Shown one piece after another: positions 52,261 to 61,716 of a DNA stretch of 64,000 nucleotides (the stretch's first letter is position 1; each line of letters opens with the position of its first letter). The position numbers were made by a program, and so were the translations under genes. Source of the DNA: Cyclobacteriaceae bacterium (GTDB lineage Bacteria; Bacteroidota; Bacteroidia; Cytophagales; Cyclobacteriaceae); the NCBI GenBank assembly GCA_019638255.1, contig JAHBUD010000001.1, positions 806,001-870,000 of the forward strand. Direction: 5' to 3'. The notes beneath the pieces are model-generated. The model was not told the origin of the DNA, ran no database searches, and saw nothing but the letters and a program-made list of their open reading frames with translations.

Positions 52261-53130
52261 ATGCAAGATTTAAAAATCACCCTTATTCAAGCCGACCTGT
52301 ATTGGGAAGAAATTGATGCAAACCTTTCTTCATTTGAGGAAAAAATCTGGCAGATCGGACAGGATACGGATGTGATTGTGTTGCCGGAAATGTTCACTAC
52401 AGGTTTTACCATGAATGCCCCCAAGCTTGCCGAGCACATGAACATGCGCACATTCAAGTGGATGCGCCAGATGGCCGATCAGACCGGTGCTTTGATTCTC
52501 GGAAGTTATATTGTTACGGTTCACGAACGATACTATAACCGATTGCTGTGGATGGAGCCGGGAGGAAATTACAAAACGTACGACAAGCGCCATCTGTTCC
52601 GGATGGCTGTTGAGCACAATACCTATTCGGCTGGTGAGAGCTTACTCGTATCAACGTGGAAGGGCTGGCGAATTTGTCCGCTCATTTGTTATGATCTCCG
52701 GTTTCCAGTATGGAGTCGCAATACCTACGACATAACATCGAAGCGCCTGAACTACGATGTATTGATTTATGTTGCCAACTGGCCTACCGCCCGTGTGGAT
52801 GCGTGGGACGCTCTGCTGAAAGCCCGTGCCATTGAGAACCTGAGTTACACTGTGGGTGTTAATCGTATGGGTCTGGATGGAAACGGTATTGAGTACAGCG
52901 GGCACTCCTCTATTTTCTCTCCGAAGGGTGAACTCATGTTTATTTCAGAAGGTATGGAGGCTATACGAACGGTTGAGCTCAACGCTCATTCCTTGCAGGC
53001 ATTCCGCGATAAGTTTCCGGCTCACCTAGATGCCGATGATTTTTCTATTGAGATGGGTGAATTTGAACGGGATTTTTTGCCCGGTCAGCATGTTGGAATC
53101 AATGCTCCCGACTCAACTCAAACTCCGTAA
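52261..53130 (+). CDS. Omega-amidase (YafV/Nit2-like nitrilase family)
   Basis: Carbon-nitrogen hydrolase that converts 2-oxoglutaramate to 2-oxoglutarate and ammonia. ATG 52261 (MQDLKITLIQADLYW) fits the family start better than an upstream in-frame codon. The Glu-Lys-Cys triad is E43 (VLPEMFTTGF), K109 (YDKRHLF) and C143 (PLICYDLRFP). The 289-residue protein has YafV-type motifs, for example NWPTARVDAWDALLKARAIEN. It follows the aminotransferase gene by 96 bp, supporting the coupled pathway. It overlaps the convergent EEP gene by 32 bp. Confidence 0.92.
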   Translation: MQDLKITLIQADLYWEEIDANLSSFEEKIWQIGQDTDVIVLPEMFTTGFTMNAPKLAEHMNMRTFKWMRQMADQTGALILGSYIVTVHERYYNRLLWMEPGGNYKTYDKRHLFRMAVEHNTYSAGESLLVSTWKGWRICPLICYDLRFPVWSRNTYDITSKRLNYDVLIYVANWPTARVDAWDALLKARAIENLSYTVGVNRMGLDGNGIEYSGHSSIFSPKGELMFISEGMEAIRTVELNAHSLQAFRDKFPAHLDADDFSIEMGEFERDFLPGQHVGINAPDSTQTP

Positions 53131-53938
53131 ACACGGGTAAGTGATCGGAAGGATAATGCTTTCCGTCATGATCCTCAATAACCTTATAATTTCGGAGAAC
53201 CCATTCTTTGGTATGGAAAATAAAGTCGATGGCGCTGCACGCTATTGCCCCGACATCAAATGTGCAAAACGTTCCGGTCTTATCGTTTGCGGGTTTTGTG
53301 TCGAACAGTAATCCATTTTCTATTAGCACGGCATAGGGGGGGTCTGTACGCTCGCAATTAAAATCACCGGTTACTATAACCGGAATATTTTCAAAACGTG
53401 AACGCAACCCATTTAGTGTACCCATTACAAAATGGGCGCTGGCGGTTCGGGCTTCTTTACCCACATGATCGAAATGCGTGTTCAGTACGGCAAAGTCCTG
53501 TTTCAGTTCTTTATCATAGAATCGTGCCAGCGTAAGGATTCGAGTAATGGCGGCATCCCAGCTTTTACTTCCCGGAATTTCGGGTGTTTCGGAAAGCCAC
53601 TTGGTTGAGTTGGTGAGTAATCCAAAACGGCTATGCTTAAAAAGAATGGCGCTGTATTCACCTTCTTCCTTTCCGTCATCGCGGCCAACGCCAACAAATG
53701 AATAGTCGGGGAGAACGCGTATAAGATCATGAAGCTGATGGTTCAAGGCTTCCTGTACACCGATAATGTCAGGATCGTATTTGCGGATAAGGGCTGCAAC
53801 CTTATCTATCCGGTTAGGCCATGCGTTAACTCCATCATCCGGATTATCGAACCGGATGTTATAGGACATTACTTTTACCGATTGTGAAATAGCCACACTC
53901 CAGAAAACTGAACCTAAAATAACGGCTATAATTCGCAT
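53099..53938 (-). CDS. Exported endonuclease/exonuclease/phosphatase (EEP) family protein
   Basis: Metal-dependent phosphodiesterase-fold protein of 279 residues with a signal peptide (ending VAISQS, near residue 20). The catalytic set is intact: VMSYNIR, GVQEAL, NTHFDHVG (His), GDFNCE (Asp-x-Asn), AIDFIF and the final SDHLPV (Asp-His). The family includes nucleases, sphingomyelinases and phosphoinositide phosphatases, and the substrate cannot be fixed here. The presence of a signal peptide means it acts in the periplasm or outside. The tail overlaps the omega-amidase gene. Confidence 0.92.
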   Translation of the reverse strand: MRIIAVILGSVFWSVAISQSVKVMSYNIRFDNPDDGVNAWPNRIDKVAALIRKYDPDIIGVQEALNHQLHDLIRVLPDYSFVGVGRDDGKEEGEYSAILFKHSRFGLLTNSTKWLSETPEIPGSKSWDAAITRILTLARFYDKELKQDFAVLNTHFDHVGKEARTASAHFVMGTLNGLRSRFENIPVIVTGDFNCERTDPPYAVLIENGLLFDTKPANDKTGTFCTFDVGAIACSAIDFIFHTKEWVLRNYKVIEDHDGKHYPSDHLPVFTEFELSREH

Positions 53939-53995
53939 GGTTAAAGTTACCGAACTTACCGATAACCGCTAGATTAAATCTATGTGAAGCCGGTT

Positions 53996-54568
53996 TTAGA
54001 AGGCTTCAACGGCTTTTATTTCGTTGGGCATCATTCGGGTGAACAGATTTTCGATGCCGGCTTTAAGTGTTACCATAGAGGACGGACAACCGCTGCACGA
54101 TCCCTGAAGCTTCACCTTTACAATGCCATCGTGAAATGAATGATAAGTGATGGCACCACCATCTTGTTCCACAGCCGGGCGGATGTATTCATCCAGAATG
54201 GCTTTGATCTTCTTTACGGTGTCAGACTCATCGGCTTCGTTATTGTTATGACTATCCTGCAATTCAATAATGAACTGACCTGATTCGAGAAATTTCTGGA
54301 TGTGATCCTTAATTATATTTTGTATTTCCAGCCATTCTACATTTTCCTGCTTGGTAACGGTAATGAAATTACTCATGTAAAATACCCGCTCAACAAAAGG
54401 ATAGTCAAACAGCTCCTGCGCTAACGGTGCATGCCCGGCACTTTCACGAGTCGGGAAATCAAAGCTCATGCCCTCAGGCACCAGCATTTCATTCACAACA
54501 AACTTCAATGAGTTAGGATTTGGGTTCGATTCCAGGTAAATGGAAATATTTTTAGGTACTGTATTCAT
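53996..54568 (-). CDS. NfuA-like iron-sulfur carrier
   Basis: Iron-sulfur cluster scaffold/carrier of 190 residues. ATG 54568 is preferred over an upstream TTG. The N-terminal Nfu_N domain (about 8-95, ISIYLESNPNPNSLKFVVNEML) is followed by a short acidic linker. The C-terminal NifU domain (about 115-185) has the cluster cysteines C158-x-x-C161 (GSCSGCPSS). This is the standard bacterial NfuA-like layout, although the N-terminal domain here is the non-degenerate Nfu_N type seen in bacteroidetes and mitochondria. Confidence 0.95.
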   Translation of the reverse strand: MNTVPKNISIYLESNPNPNSLKFVVNEMLVPEGMSFDFPTRESAGHAPLAQELFDYPFVERVFYMSNFITVTKQENVEWLEIQNIIKDHIQKFLESGQFIIELQDSHNNNEADESDTVKKIKAILDEYIRPAVEQDGGAITYHSFHDGIVKVKLQGSCSGCPSSMVTLKAGIENLFTRMMPNEIKAVEAF

Positions 54569-54609
54569 GGATTTCAAGTGAATTGTTTAGAGAACAATTA
54601 GCTGCAAAT

Positions 54610-55908
54610 TTAGTTCATCGAAGGCTCTTTTCGAAAGCCATCTTCGGTAGTAGCCACAATGCTGGCCACAACCGAATCACCGGTAACGTTTACAATCGTG
54701 CGGCACATGTCCAGGGGCCTGTCGATGGCAATAATAAGCGCAAGTCCTTCAGGAGACACTCCAATCGCGCCAAGCACGATAACGAGGGTAATCAGGCCTG
54801 CACTGGGTACTGCTGCGGCCCCGATGGAAGACAGGGTAGCCGTAAGTACAATAATCAACTGATCGACCACGGTTAAATCATGGCCAAAGGCTTGTGCAAT
54901 AAAAACCGCAGAAACGGCCTGGTGGATACTGGTACCATCCATGTTAATGGTGGCGCCTAGCGGAAGCACAAAGCTTGAAATCTCCTCCTTGATACCGATG
55001 TTTTTCTCGGCACACTCCATGGTTACCGGTAAGGTTGCAGCGCTCGAACTCGTGGAGAACGCCATGATTTGCGCAGGCAAAATACCTTTGGTAAAAGCTT
55101 TGTACTTAATGTGTGTAAACAACTGCATGGCCAACGGATAAATTACCATTACCATTAACGCCAGGCTAAGCAACACGGTGATGGCATAAACACCCAGCGC
55201 ACTGAACAACTCAAGCGCTTGTTTCGGATTATTTCCTGCCACATCTACGATCAGCGCGGCCAGTAATGCCATAACACCAATGGGTGCATATTGCATAACC
55301 ATGTCTACAATTTTTAGGATGACCTCATTTACACCATCAAAAAATCCTTTCACCGGAATGCCTTTTTGTTCAGGGGCCATGATCAGCGCAATACCAAAAA
55401 GTATGGCGAAGAAAATAACCTGAAGCATATTTCGGTTTGAGCTGGCGGCACCAAAAATATTATCCGGAACGATATCAACAATAACTTGTAATGGCCCTGA
55501 TTCTTTTAGTTTCTTGGCATCGGAAACTTTCAGGTTGGCATCTTGCGCATACTTGGCCGAGAGTTCAACTTGCTTTTCTTTTGAAAGAAAATTTCCAGGC
55601 TTAATGGTGTTTACCGTTACCAGTCCAATGGTTATGGCAATTACTGTGGTAATGAGGTAAAGGCCCATTGTTTTACCACCAATGCGCGAAAGTTTTGAGA
55701 TGTCTTTCAGGTTTGAGATACCGCTGATTAGTGAAACCAGGATGAGCGGAATGGCAATGAGTTTTAATAAGTTGATGAAGATGGTTCCAAAAGGTTTTAC
55801 CCAATCTGCTATGAACGGACCGAGGTTAAAGAAAATGGATAGTATGCCTAACGCAATTCCCAGAAACATTCCAATGAAAATGCGGATGTGCAGCGGAAAT
55901 TTCTTCAT
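54610..55908 (-). CDS. Dicarboxylate/amino acid:cation symporter (copy 2)
   Basis: DAACS-family inner-membrane symporter of 432 residues, importing glutamate/aspartate or C4-dicarboxylates with Na+ or H+. Start ATG 55908 (MKKFPLHIRIFIGM). The two re-entrant hairpin signatures are SSSAATLPVTM and GATINMDGTSIHQ, with the cation-site NMDGT. An extracellular or cytoplasmic charged insertion (LSKEKQVELSAKYAQDANLKVSDAKKL) is shared with the upstream paralogue. The two copies are clearly homologous along their whole length. The second copy ends 41 bp before the nfu start. Confidence 0.94.
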   Translation of the reverse strand: MKKFPLHIRIFIGMFLGIALGILSIFFNLGPFIADWVKPFGTIFINLLKLIAIPLILVSLISGISNLKDISKLSRIGGKTMGLYLITTVIAITIGLVTVNTIKPGNFLSKEKQVELSAKYAQDANLKVSDAKKLKESGPLQVIVDIVPDNIFGAASSNRNMLQVIFFAILFGIALIMAPEQKGIPVKGFFDGVNEVILKIVDMVMQYAPIGVMALLAALIVDVAGNNPKQALELFSALGVYAITVLLSLALMVMVIYPLAMQLFTHIKYKAFTKGILPAQIMAFSTSSSAATLPVTMECAEKNIGIKEEISSFVLPLGATINMDGTSIHQAVSAVFIAQAFGHDLTVVDQLIIVLTATLSSIGAAAVPSAGLITLVIVLGAIGVSPEGLALIIAIDRPLDMCRTIVNVTGDSVVASIVATTEDGFRKEPSMN

Positions 55909-55978
55909 ATCGTGGTTACCATATCCGCGCAAGTTATGAGTTTGCGTTGCTAAAAAAACAGGGCAATGCGGGAATTAT

Positions 55979-57262
55979 TTATGCAGTTTCAGCATCTGCC
56001 GGAGGTACTTGTAATTCACCTTCTGTACCGGCAATCACCGAGGCAACGGTTGAGTCACCGGTTACATTTACTACGGTGCGCAACATATCCAGTGGTCGGT
56101 CAACAGCAAGAATCAGTGCCAACCCGCTTGGGTCGAGTCCCACGGCTTCCAATACAATAATCAGCATAATAATGCCTGCTCCAGGAACGGCCGCTGCACC
56201 AATAGAAGATAAGACTGCCGTCATTAATATGGTTAATTGCTGACCAAGTGTTAGATCGAGCCCAAAGGCTTGCGCAATGAATACTGCTGAAACGCCCTGA
56301 TGAATGCTGGTACCATCCATATTGATGGTAGCACCAAGGGGTAATACAAAACTTGATACCTCTTCGGATATTCCAAGATTCTTTTCTGCACAATCAATTG
56401 TAACGGGCAGTGTTGCCGCACTTGAACTGGTTGAAAAGGCTAATACCTGGGCAGGCAAAATGCCTTTCACAAACCGGAGGTAAGGAAGCTTGGTAAATGT
56501 TTTAAGGATTAGCGGATACGTGATAAACACCATTATGGCAAGGCCTAATACAACACTTAAGCTGTAAACGCCAAGGGCTTTCATCAGGTCGAGATCAATA
56601 TTCAAACTGGCAAGCAGCGCAAATACACCAACCGGAGCAAAGTTCATGATCAGGTCAACAATTTTTAGAATAACCTCATTCGCTCCATCGAAGAATGATT
56701 TTACCGGGCGGACCTTATCCGGTTTGGCGAGTATCATGGCAATACCAAACAGCATGGCAAAGAAAATTACCTGAAGCATGTTGGTGTTGTTTGATACGGC
56801 TCCAAAAAGATTTTCGGGAACAATATCCACCAGCACTTGCAGCGGGCCATCATCTTTCAGTTCGCGTGCCGATGTAATCTTGCTGTCCATATCGGAGGCA
56901 TAAGCCCGGCCAAGTTCTTCCCGTTTTTCTTCCGTGAGAAATTTTCCGGGTTTGATGATGTTCACCAGTAATAATCCAATAGTAACGGCAATCACCGTGG
57001 TAGCCAGGTACAACCCAATGGTGCGCCCACCAATTCGAGATAATTTGGAAACATCCGAAAGGTTTGATATCCCATCAATCAAAGAGAAAATGATGAGCGG
57101 AATGGCAATTAACTTTAATCCGTTGATGAAGATGGTGCCCCAGGGCTTAATCCAGTTATTGGTAAACTCTAATAAGCCCATACTTTCTGCACTCAAACCC
57201 CAGATCATGCCAAGGGCCATACCGATGAGGATTTTACCGTACAGGGGGAGCTTTCTCTTCAT
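55979..57262 (-). CDS. Dicarboxylate/amino acid:cation symporter (copy 1)
   Basis: DAACS-family symporter of 427 residues, upstream copy of a tandem pair. It shares the SSSAATLPVT and NMDGTSIHQ hairpins and the same polar insertion (TEEKREELGRAYASDMDSK) as copy 2, but differs throughout, so this is an old duplication rather than an assembly artefact. Such pairs may differ in substrate or affinity. It starts 70 bp after the TPM protein stop on the same strand. Confidence 0.94.
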   Translation of the reverse strand: MKRKLPLYGKILIGMALGMIWGLSAESMGLLEFTNNWIKPWGTIFINGLKLIAIPLIIFSLIDGISNLSDVSKLSRIGGRTIGLYLATTVIAVTIGLLLVNIIKPGKFLTEEKREELGRAYASDMDSKITSARELKDDGPLQVLVDIVPENLFGAVSNNTNMLQVIFFAMLFGIAMILAKPDKVRPVKSFFDGANEVILKIVDLIMNFAPVGVFALLASLNIDLDLMKALGVYSLSVVLGLAIMVFITYPLILKTFTKLPYLRFVKGILPAQVLAFSTSSSAATLPVTIDCAEKNLGISEEVSSFVLPLGATINMDGTSIHQGVSAVFIAQAFGLDLTLGQQLTILMTAVLSSIGAAAVPGAGIIMLIIVLEAVGLDPSGLALILAVDRPLDMLRTVVNVTGDSTVASVIAGTEGELQVPPADAETA

Positions 57263-57332
57263 GGGCTAAAAATAAGAGTATTTGCAAAAGATGCACCCCT
57301 TATTTTCCATTTGTGGAAAGTCATCAACCTAA

Positions 57333-58748
57333 TTACCAACTGCTGCTGGCACCTCCGCCACCGGAGTCACCACCGCCCCAACTTCCGCCACTATCGCTTG
57401 AGGAGGAAGAGCTGCCGCTACTGTCAGAAGATGAGGAAACAACCAGCATGGGAATAACATACCGGTCAACATGACGATGGCCGCAATGCTGACACGTGCG
57501 TTCTTCTTCGCCATAGCCTTCTGCTGTGTAGGTAGCGCTTTCGATAGTTCGTCTTGCACCAAGGTGATAGGTGTGAAAATTGCATTTAGGACAAGTTGTG
57601 TACCTGGATTTTTTTGTAGGATAACGAAGTGTTTCTATTGCACCGCAGGCATTGCATTTCCATACATCATAATCGATCGTACCAACACGTTCTTCTGCAA
57701 TCTGTCCATCTTTTAAAAACTCATCTTCTTGCGCCTCACTAAGTTTTGTGGTTTGAGCCTTGCACTTCCTGCAAGTCCTTGGATAATTTCTGAAGCTGTT
57801 GCGTTTAATGCGAAACAACTGGTAAACCAAAATCATGGGTACAAAAAAGAAAACGGCAGCTGTTATCCAATAACCTTTTTGTCCATTCAAAAAGTTGTAA
57901 GCATCCTGCTGCCGGCCAATACGTGCAAATTTCCCCCCGATCATTGCAACCCTGATAAGCCGTTCAATAAACCAGGATGCAATGAGTGAGTAAAATGCGA
58001 GCGAAAATAATCCGATAGACCATTTAAGAGTATAAGCCATGAAGAATAGAAACAGGGGTACAATAAAATATAAAACAAACCAGTAGGCGCGAGTAAGTGT
58101 AACGGCAGGATAGTCGGTTGAGGGTTTGAATTTGCGTGACCGGATAATGACGAGGTAGAAAATAAGTGAGACCACTACATATAATCCCGCAAGGGTTAAA
58201 TAGGCATAATGATCCTGCGATGAATCGAGTGCAAACAATTCTTCAATCGCTTCCGGCTGAGATAAAATTGAAACCGTTGCCTTTATTCCCTCCAACATAC
58301 CGGTATTGTAGTCGCCAACCTTAAAGTGAGGAACCATAAAGCGTTGCTGGATGCGTTTGCAGGTAACATCAGGCAAAACCCCCTCCACGCCATACCCGGT
58401 GTGAAAGCGGACGTTGCGTTGATCCATGATTAGCAGAATAAGCAAACCGTTATTATTGCCGGCTTGGCCGATACCCCAATGCCGGAAAAGGCGTTGCGCA
58501 AAATCAACATGATCCACCTCGCCAATGGAGGGAAGAATCACCACAGCTACTTGTGCGGTTGCAGCTTTCTCCAAACCACCCAGCAATAGGTTAATGCTGT
58601 TTAAGGTAGTATCGTGCAGAATTTTTGAAGGATCGCTTACGTAACTGTTATTTACCAGCTTCGTGTTGGGTACGGTTTCTACAGTATACACCTGTGCCAA
58701 TACCGACAGCGAAAGGCTCGTCAGTAATACTACGAGATTGTGCTTCAT
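57333..58748 (-). CDS. TPM-domain membrane protein with zinc-ribbon segment
   Basis: Inner-membrane protein of 471 residues. A signal peptide (ending SLSVLAQ) precedes a TPM domain (about 30-175), recognisable from ATAQVAVVILPSIGE, ALFRHWGIG-type LFRHWGIGQAGNNNGLLILL and FHTGYGVEGVLPD. Several membrane segments follow (about 200-310). A cytoplasmic part has four CxxC pairs (CRKC, CNAC, CPKC, CQHC) that should form two zinc ribbons. The tail is Ser/Gly-rich (GGSWGGGDSGG), a common end in YgcG-like proteins. Its precise job is unknown. It begins at the base following the aroC stop. Confidence 0.88.
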   Translation of the reverse strand: MKHNLVVLLTSLSLSVLAQVYTVETVPNTKLVNNSYVSDPSKILHDTTLNSINLLLGGLEKAATAQVAVVILPSIGEVDHVDFAQRLFRHWGIGQAGNNNGLLILLIMDQRNVRFHTGYGVEGVLPDVTCKRIQQRFMVPHFKVGDYNTGMLEGIKATVSILSQPEAIEELFALDSSQDHYAYLTLAGLYVVVSLIFYLVIIRSRKFKPSTDYPAVTLTRAYWFVLYFIVPLFLFFMAYTLKWSIGLFSLAFYSLIASWFIERLIRVAMIGGKFARIGRQQDAYNFLNGQKGYWITAAVFFFVPMILVYQLFRIKRNSFRNYPRTCRKCKAQTTKLSEAQEDEFLKDGQIAEERVGTIDYDVWKCNACGAIETLRYPTKKSRYTTCPKCNFHTYHLGARRTIESATYTAEGYGEEERTCQHCGHRHVDRYVIPMLVVSSSSDSSGSSSSSSDSGGSWGGGDSGGGGASSSW

Positions 58749-59819
58749 TTATATCCGCGAGACTTTTGCGCGCAACAGAAAATCGGCCAGCACCAGTACG
58801 GCCATGGCCTCAACAATCGGCACAGCACGTGGCACTACACACGGGTCGTGCCTTCCCTTGCCGCTCACCGTTACCTCGTTCCCTTCATTATCAACACTTT
58901 GCTGATCCTGCATAATGGTGGCTACGGGTTTAAAGGCCACGTTGAAATAAATGTCTTCACCATTGCTGATACCACCTTGTATTCCGCCCGAGTGATTGGT
59001 TTTGGTTTTGATGGTTCCGCCTTTGTTTACAAACTCATCATTATGTTGTGAGCCAGTGAGTTTTGTTCCCTCAAAGCCACTGCCGTATTCAAAACCCTTA
59101 ACGGCATTTATGCTGAGCATGGCTTTGCCTAATTCAGCGTGAAGTTTATCGAATACAGGTTCTCCCAGGCCGGTTGGGGTATTGTTAATCACGCACGTAA
59201 TCACACCGCCAATCGTGTCCCGGTTAAGGCGGGTTTCATCAATCAGTGCAATCATTTTTTCGGCTGTTTCCGGATGCGGGCAACGAACGATGTAGTCTTC
59301 TGTTTTAGAGAGATCAAGGGTAGTATAGGCCGGAGCCTGAATATCGCCAACACGGGAGACATAAGCCTGAACGTTGATGGATTCTTTTCTGAGCAACAGT
59401 TTGGCAATTGCTCCTGCTGCTACACGAGCAGCTGTTTCGCGGGCTGAACTCCTTCCGCCCCCACGGTAATCGCGAAGACCATATTTTGCTTCATAGGTGT
59501 AGTCAGCATGCGAAGGCCTGAATGTTTTTTCCAGGTGACTATAATCTTTACTTCGCTGATCCTGATTATCAATAACGATGGCAATGGGCGCACCGGTTGT
59601 TTTTCCTTCAAATACTCCGCTGAGTATGTTGAATGTATCGTCTTCCTTTCGCTGTGTGGTAATTTTCGACTGACCCGGTTTTCTGCGATCAAGTTCAGTT
59701 TGAATAAAATTTTCATCAATGGCTAAACCGGCAGGGCAGCCGTCAATAACCACGCCAATGGCCGGCCCGTGCGACTCGCCAAATGTAGTAATGCGAAAAA
59801 GTTTACCGTACGTATTCAT
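58749..59819 (-). CDS. aroC: Chorismate synthase
   Basis: Final shikimate-pathway enzyme, FMN-dependent. ATG 59819 ([18 protein letters not shown]) is the family's normal start; an upstream in-frame codon adds six unsupported residues. The conserved blocks [21 protein letters not shown], the Arg-rich [19 protein letters not shown], and GSQHNDEF / [13 protein letters not shown] are intact. The 356-residue length is normal. It ends immediately before the TPM gene start, so the two are probably translated from one mRNA. Confidence 0.97.
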   Translation of the reverse strand: MNTYGKLFRITTFGESHGPAIGVVIDGCPAGLAIDENFIQTELDRRKPGQSKITTQRKEDDTFNILSGVFEGKTTGAPIAIVIDNQDQRSKDYSHLEKTFRPSHADYTYEAKYGLRDYRGGGRSSARETAARVAAGAIAKLLLRKESINVQAYVSRVGDIQAPAYTTLDLSKTEDYIVRCPHPETAEKMIALIDETRLNRDTIGGVITCVINNTPTGLGEPVFDKLHAELGKAMLSINAVKGFEYGSGFEGTKLTGSQHNDEFVNKGGTIKTKTNHSGGIQGGISNGEDIYFNVAFKPVATIMQDQQSVDNEGNEVTVSGKGRHDPCVVPRAVPIVEAMAVLVLADFLLRAKVSRI

Positions 59820-59889
59820 GAATGATTCAACAACCAATATTCAAAATTTATTGGCAGGGTTCAAAGTTTTGAAGGTTTAATACCCAAGA

Positions 59890-61338
59890 TTATTTCTTGA
59901 ACAAAAGATACACTGATCCAGCCAGCATCAAGAAAATGAACAGGTTTGTTAGCACTTTCATCAACCGATTGTCGGTAACAGTTTTTAAAGAATTGTCGGC
60001 ATCGAAAATCTGATCGTAAAATGAGCCGGCATCAACAGATTCTATCGTTTCATTTTTTAAACTCTCGCCCTGCACAACAACAGCCGATTTAGCTTTTAGT
60101 GTATCGTATACTTTTTTTGTTGGATTGAAAAAGATCCACTTAAAATCATCTCCCAGCTTAAACTCACCGGGTTCCTTCGGAATAATAAAATAACTGAATG
60201 TTTTGCTGCCGGTAACCCGGTTATTTTCACGTCTGATGTTCTGCCGCACATTAGGCTCATAAAAATCAAAGTTGGGTGTATTCTTTACAACAGGTTTTTC
60301 GATGGACGAAACGTTGCCCTCACCGTAAATAATAAAATCGTATGAAAAACTTTTTCCGGTTTCCAATGCAGTGGAACTTATCTTTTCTTCCAACCGATAA
60401 TCACCCACAGCAACTTGTTTACTGAGCGGGTGCGGAGGGAGCTCTTTAACCTTAACCGTTTTTTGTTTCGAATAAAAAGTCTTGAAGTCTTCCTGACGGT
60501 TCTGACCAAAGAAAGAAGGATTCTTGGCTACTTTGTATTTCAACATTTCAAGTGGCACACTGGGAAATACGATCGGCTCTGTGTTTAAAGGGTAAAAGTT
60601 AGCCTGGTACATTTTGTAGCGGGTATACATCTTCCCGCTAACGTTTATGCGCTCACCCTCAATATTTTCAATGCTGAAGTTTTCCTCCCAACAGTTTGCG
60701 GGTTTAATCTTTTTCAAAATTTCCGAAAGTTGCTTGCTGATCTGGTGCCAGTAGAGCGGTGCTTTATTGTCTTCGGCAACGTAAAAGGCCAGCACGGCAT
60801 TGAATCCTTCACCCACATACACCTCGTCTTTGTTCGTGGAGAGCGCGAGAAAGGCGTCTTCTTTAATGTCGATGAACTCAGTGGGCGGAGCGCCATAGGT
60901 GTTATCGCGCTCAAAAAAGCTCCTGAAGGGATCATATTGCCGGGGTTGTGTTACAGGGGCGCCAACCGTTACTTTTTTTCCGGCTACGGAGATAACCTGA
61001 TCGTTCACCTTCATTTTAAAGGCTGGCACATTCACCACCCCCTGGCGGGTTGGAATGTAATTCATGATGATACTTTGGGAAGATGAAATCTGCCCGTTGA
61101 TCATACTGGTTTGCGAGGAAGTTGACTGCCCGCCCTTGCTGAAGCCTTCAATGTCGGGAAAGTTGTCAATGCTTTTTAGGCGGTCGTTTTGAATGGACAC
61201 GGTAATGGTCCACCCCTGATTTTGCCCGATTTCATCCGGTCCTAATGTAATCTGGATATTCTGTCCGTTTGCGAACGTTGACGCAAAACAGGTTAATAAA
61301 AGCGTGAAAAGAACATTTGTCGAAAAATCCGGCCTCAT
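59890..61338 (-). CDS. BatD-like (oxygen tolerance) exported protein
   Basis: Protein of 482 residues with a signal peptide (ending FANGQ, near residue 25), two or more immunoglobulin-like beta domains and a C-terminal membrane helix (about 460-479, LMKVLTNLFIFLMLAGSVYLLF). The N-terminal domain (LGPDEIGQNQGWTITVSIQND...LKSIDNFPDIEGFSKGGQSTSSQTSMINGQ) is characteristic of the BatD family. In many Bacteroidota BatD belongs to a bat operon with batA/B and MoxR, but none of these is near here, so this could be a stand-alone paralogue. It lies upstream of aroC with a 70-bp gap. Confidence 0.87.
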   Translation of the reverse strand: MRPDFSTNVLFTLLLTCFASTFANGQNIQITLGPDEIGQNQGWTITVSIQNDRLKSIDNFPDIEGFSKGGQSTSSQTSMINGQISSSQSIIMNYIPTRQGVVNVPAFKMKVNDQVISVAGKKVTVGAPVTQPRQYDPFRSFFERDNTYGAPPTEFIDIKEDAFLALSTNKDEVYVGEGFNAVLAFYVAEDNKAPLYWHQISKQLSEILKKIKPANCWEENFSIENIEGERINVSGKMYTRYKMYQANFYPLNTEPIVFPSVPLEMLKYKVAKNPSFFGQNRQEDFKTFYSKQKTVKVKELPPHPLSKQVAVGDYRLEEKISSTALETGKSFSYDFIIYGEGNVSSIEKPVVKNTPNFDFYEPNVRQNIRRENNRVTGSKTFSYFIIPKEPGEFKLGDDFKWIFFNPTKKVYDTLKAKSAVVVQGESLKNETIESVDAGSFYDQIFDADNSLKTVTDNRLMKVLTNLFIFLMLAGSVYLLFKK

Positions 61339-61460
61339 ATCAATCGCTATACCAAAATGAACGTTTAAAATTAAAAATGTTCTTTCAGTTGATGTATCCC
61401 ATTGGTAAATTTAACTGTCTTACGTGTAACTTATTTTTAACCGTTCCTTACTTTATTGCT

Positions 61461-61646
61461 ATGCTAAACTACGTAAAGAAGGTGCTCACCAAGGTGAGTT
61501 TTGACGCTCAGCTCTTTGAAAAAGAGCTTCGAAAAGCCATCAAAATGTTGATTGGCGATGACATCCGGGAGCTCAAACAGTGGTGTTACACCCGGTTTGG
61601 GAATCAGTACGAGGCGATTTTGAATCGCTGTTTTGTTGCAGCTTAA
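61461..61646 (+). CDS. Small basic helical protein (61 aa), apparently conserved in Bacteroidota
   Basis: ATG 61461 gives MLNYVKKVLTKVSFDAQLFEKEL..., a soluble helical protein of 61 residues ending LNRCFVAA. An upstream extension of the frame looks non-coding. The pattern KVSFDxxLFEKELRKA...ELKQWCYxxFG is one I associate with short unnamed bacteroidete proteins. This recollection is not checked. It lies alone between divergent batD and a strong terminator, which supports a real transcription unit. Function unknown; an adaptor or regulator is possible. Confidence 0.7.
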   Translation: MLNYVKKVLTKVSFDAQLFEKELRKAIKMLIGDDIRELKQWCYTRFGNQYEAILNRCFVAA

Positions 61647-61656
61647 TGGTTAAATC

Positions 61657-61693
61657 AAACCCCCTTGTGTTTTACGAGGGGGTTTTAATTTTT
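61657..61693 (+). terminator. Intrinsic terminator after the 61-aa gene
   Basis: AAACCCCCTTGT pairs with ACGAGGGGGTTT (one G-T wobble) around a 5-nt loop, followed by TAATTTTT. It begins 10 bp after the stop. The minus-strand gene ends 23 bp beyond, so the hairpin may also help stop that operon, although its T-run is weak on that strand. Confidence 0.87.
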
Positions 61694-61716
61694 GGCGAAA
61701 TATTTTCTCAAAGGCA

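Noticed and set aside
54610..57262. Possible assembly duplication of the symporter gene.
   Set aside because: The two copies differ at many positions along their length, so the duplication is real and old.
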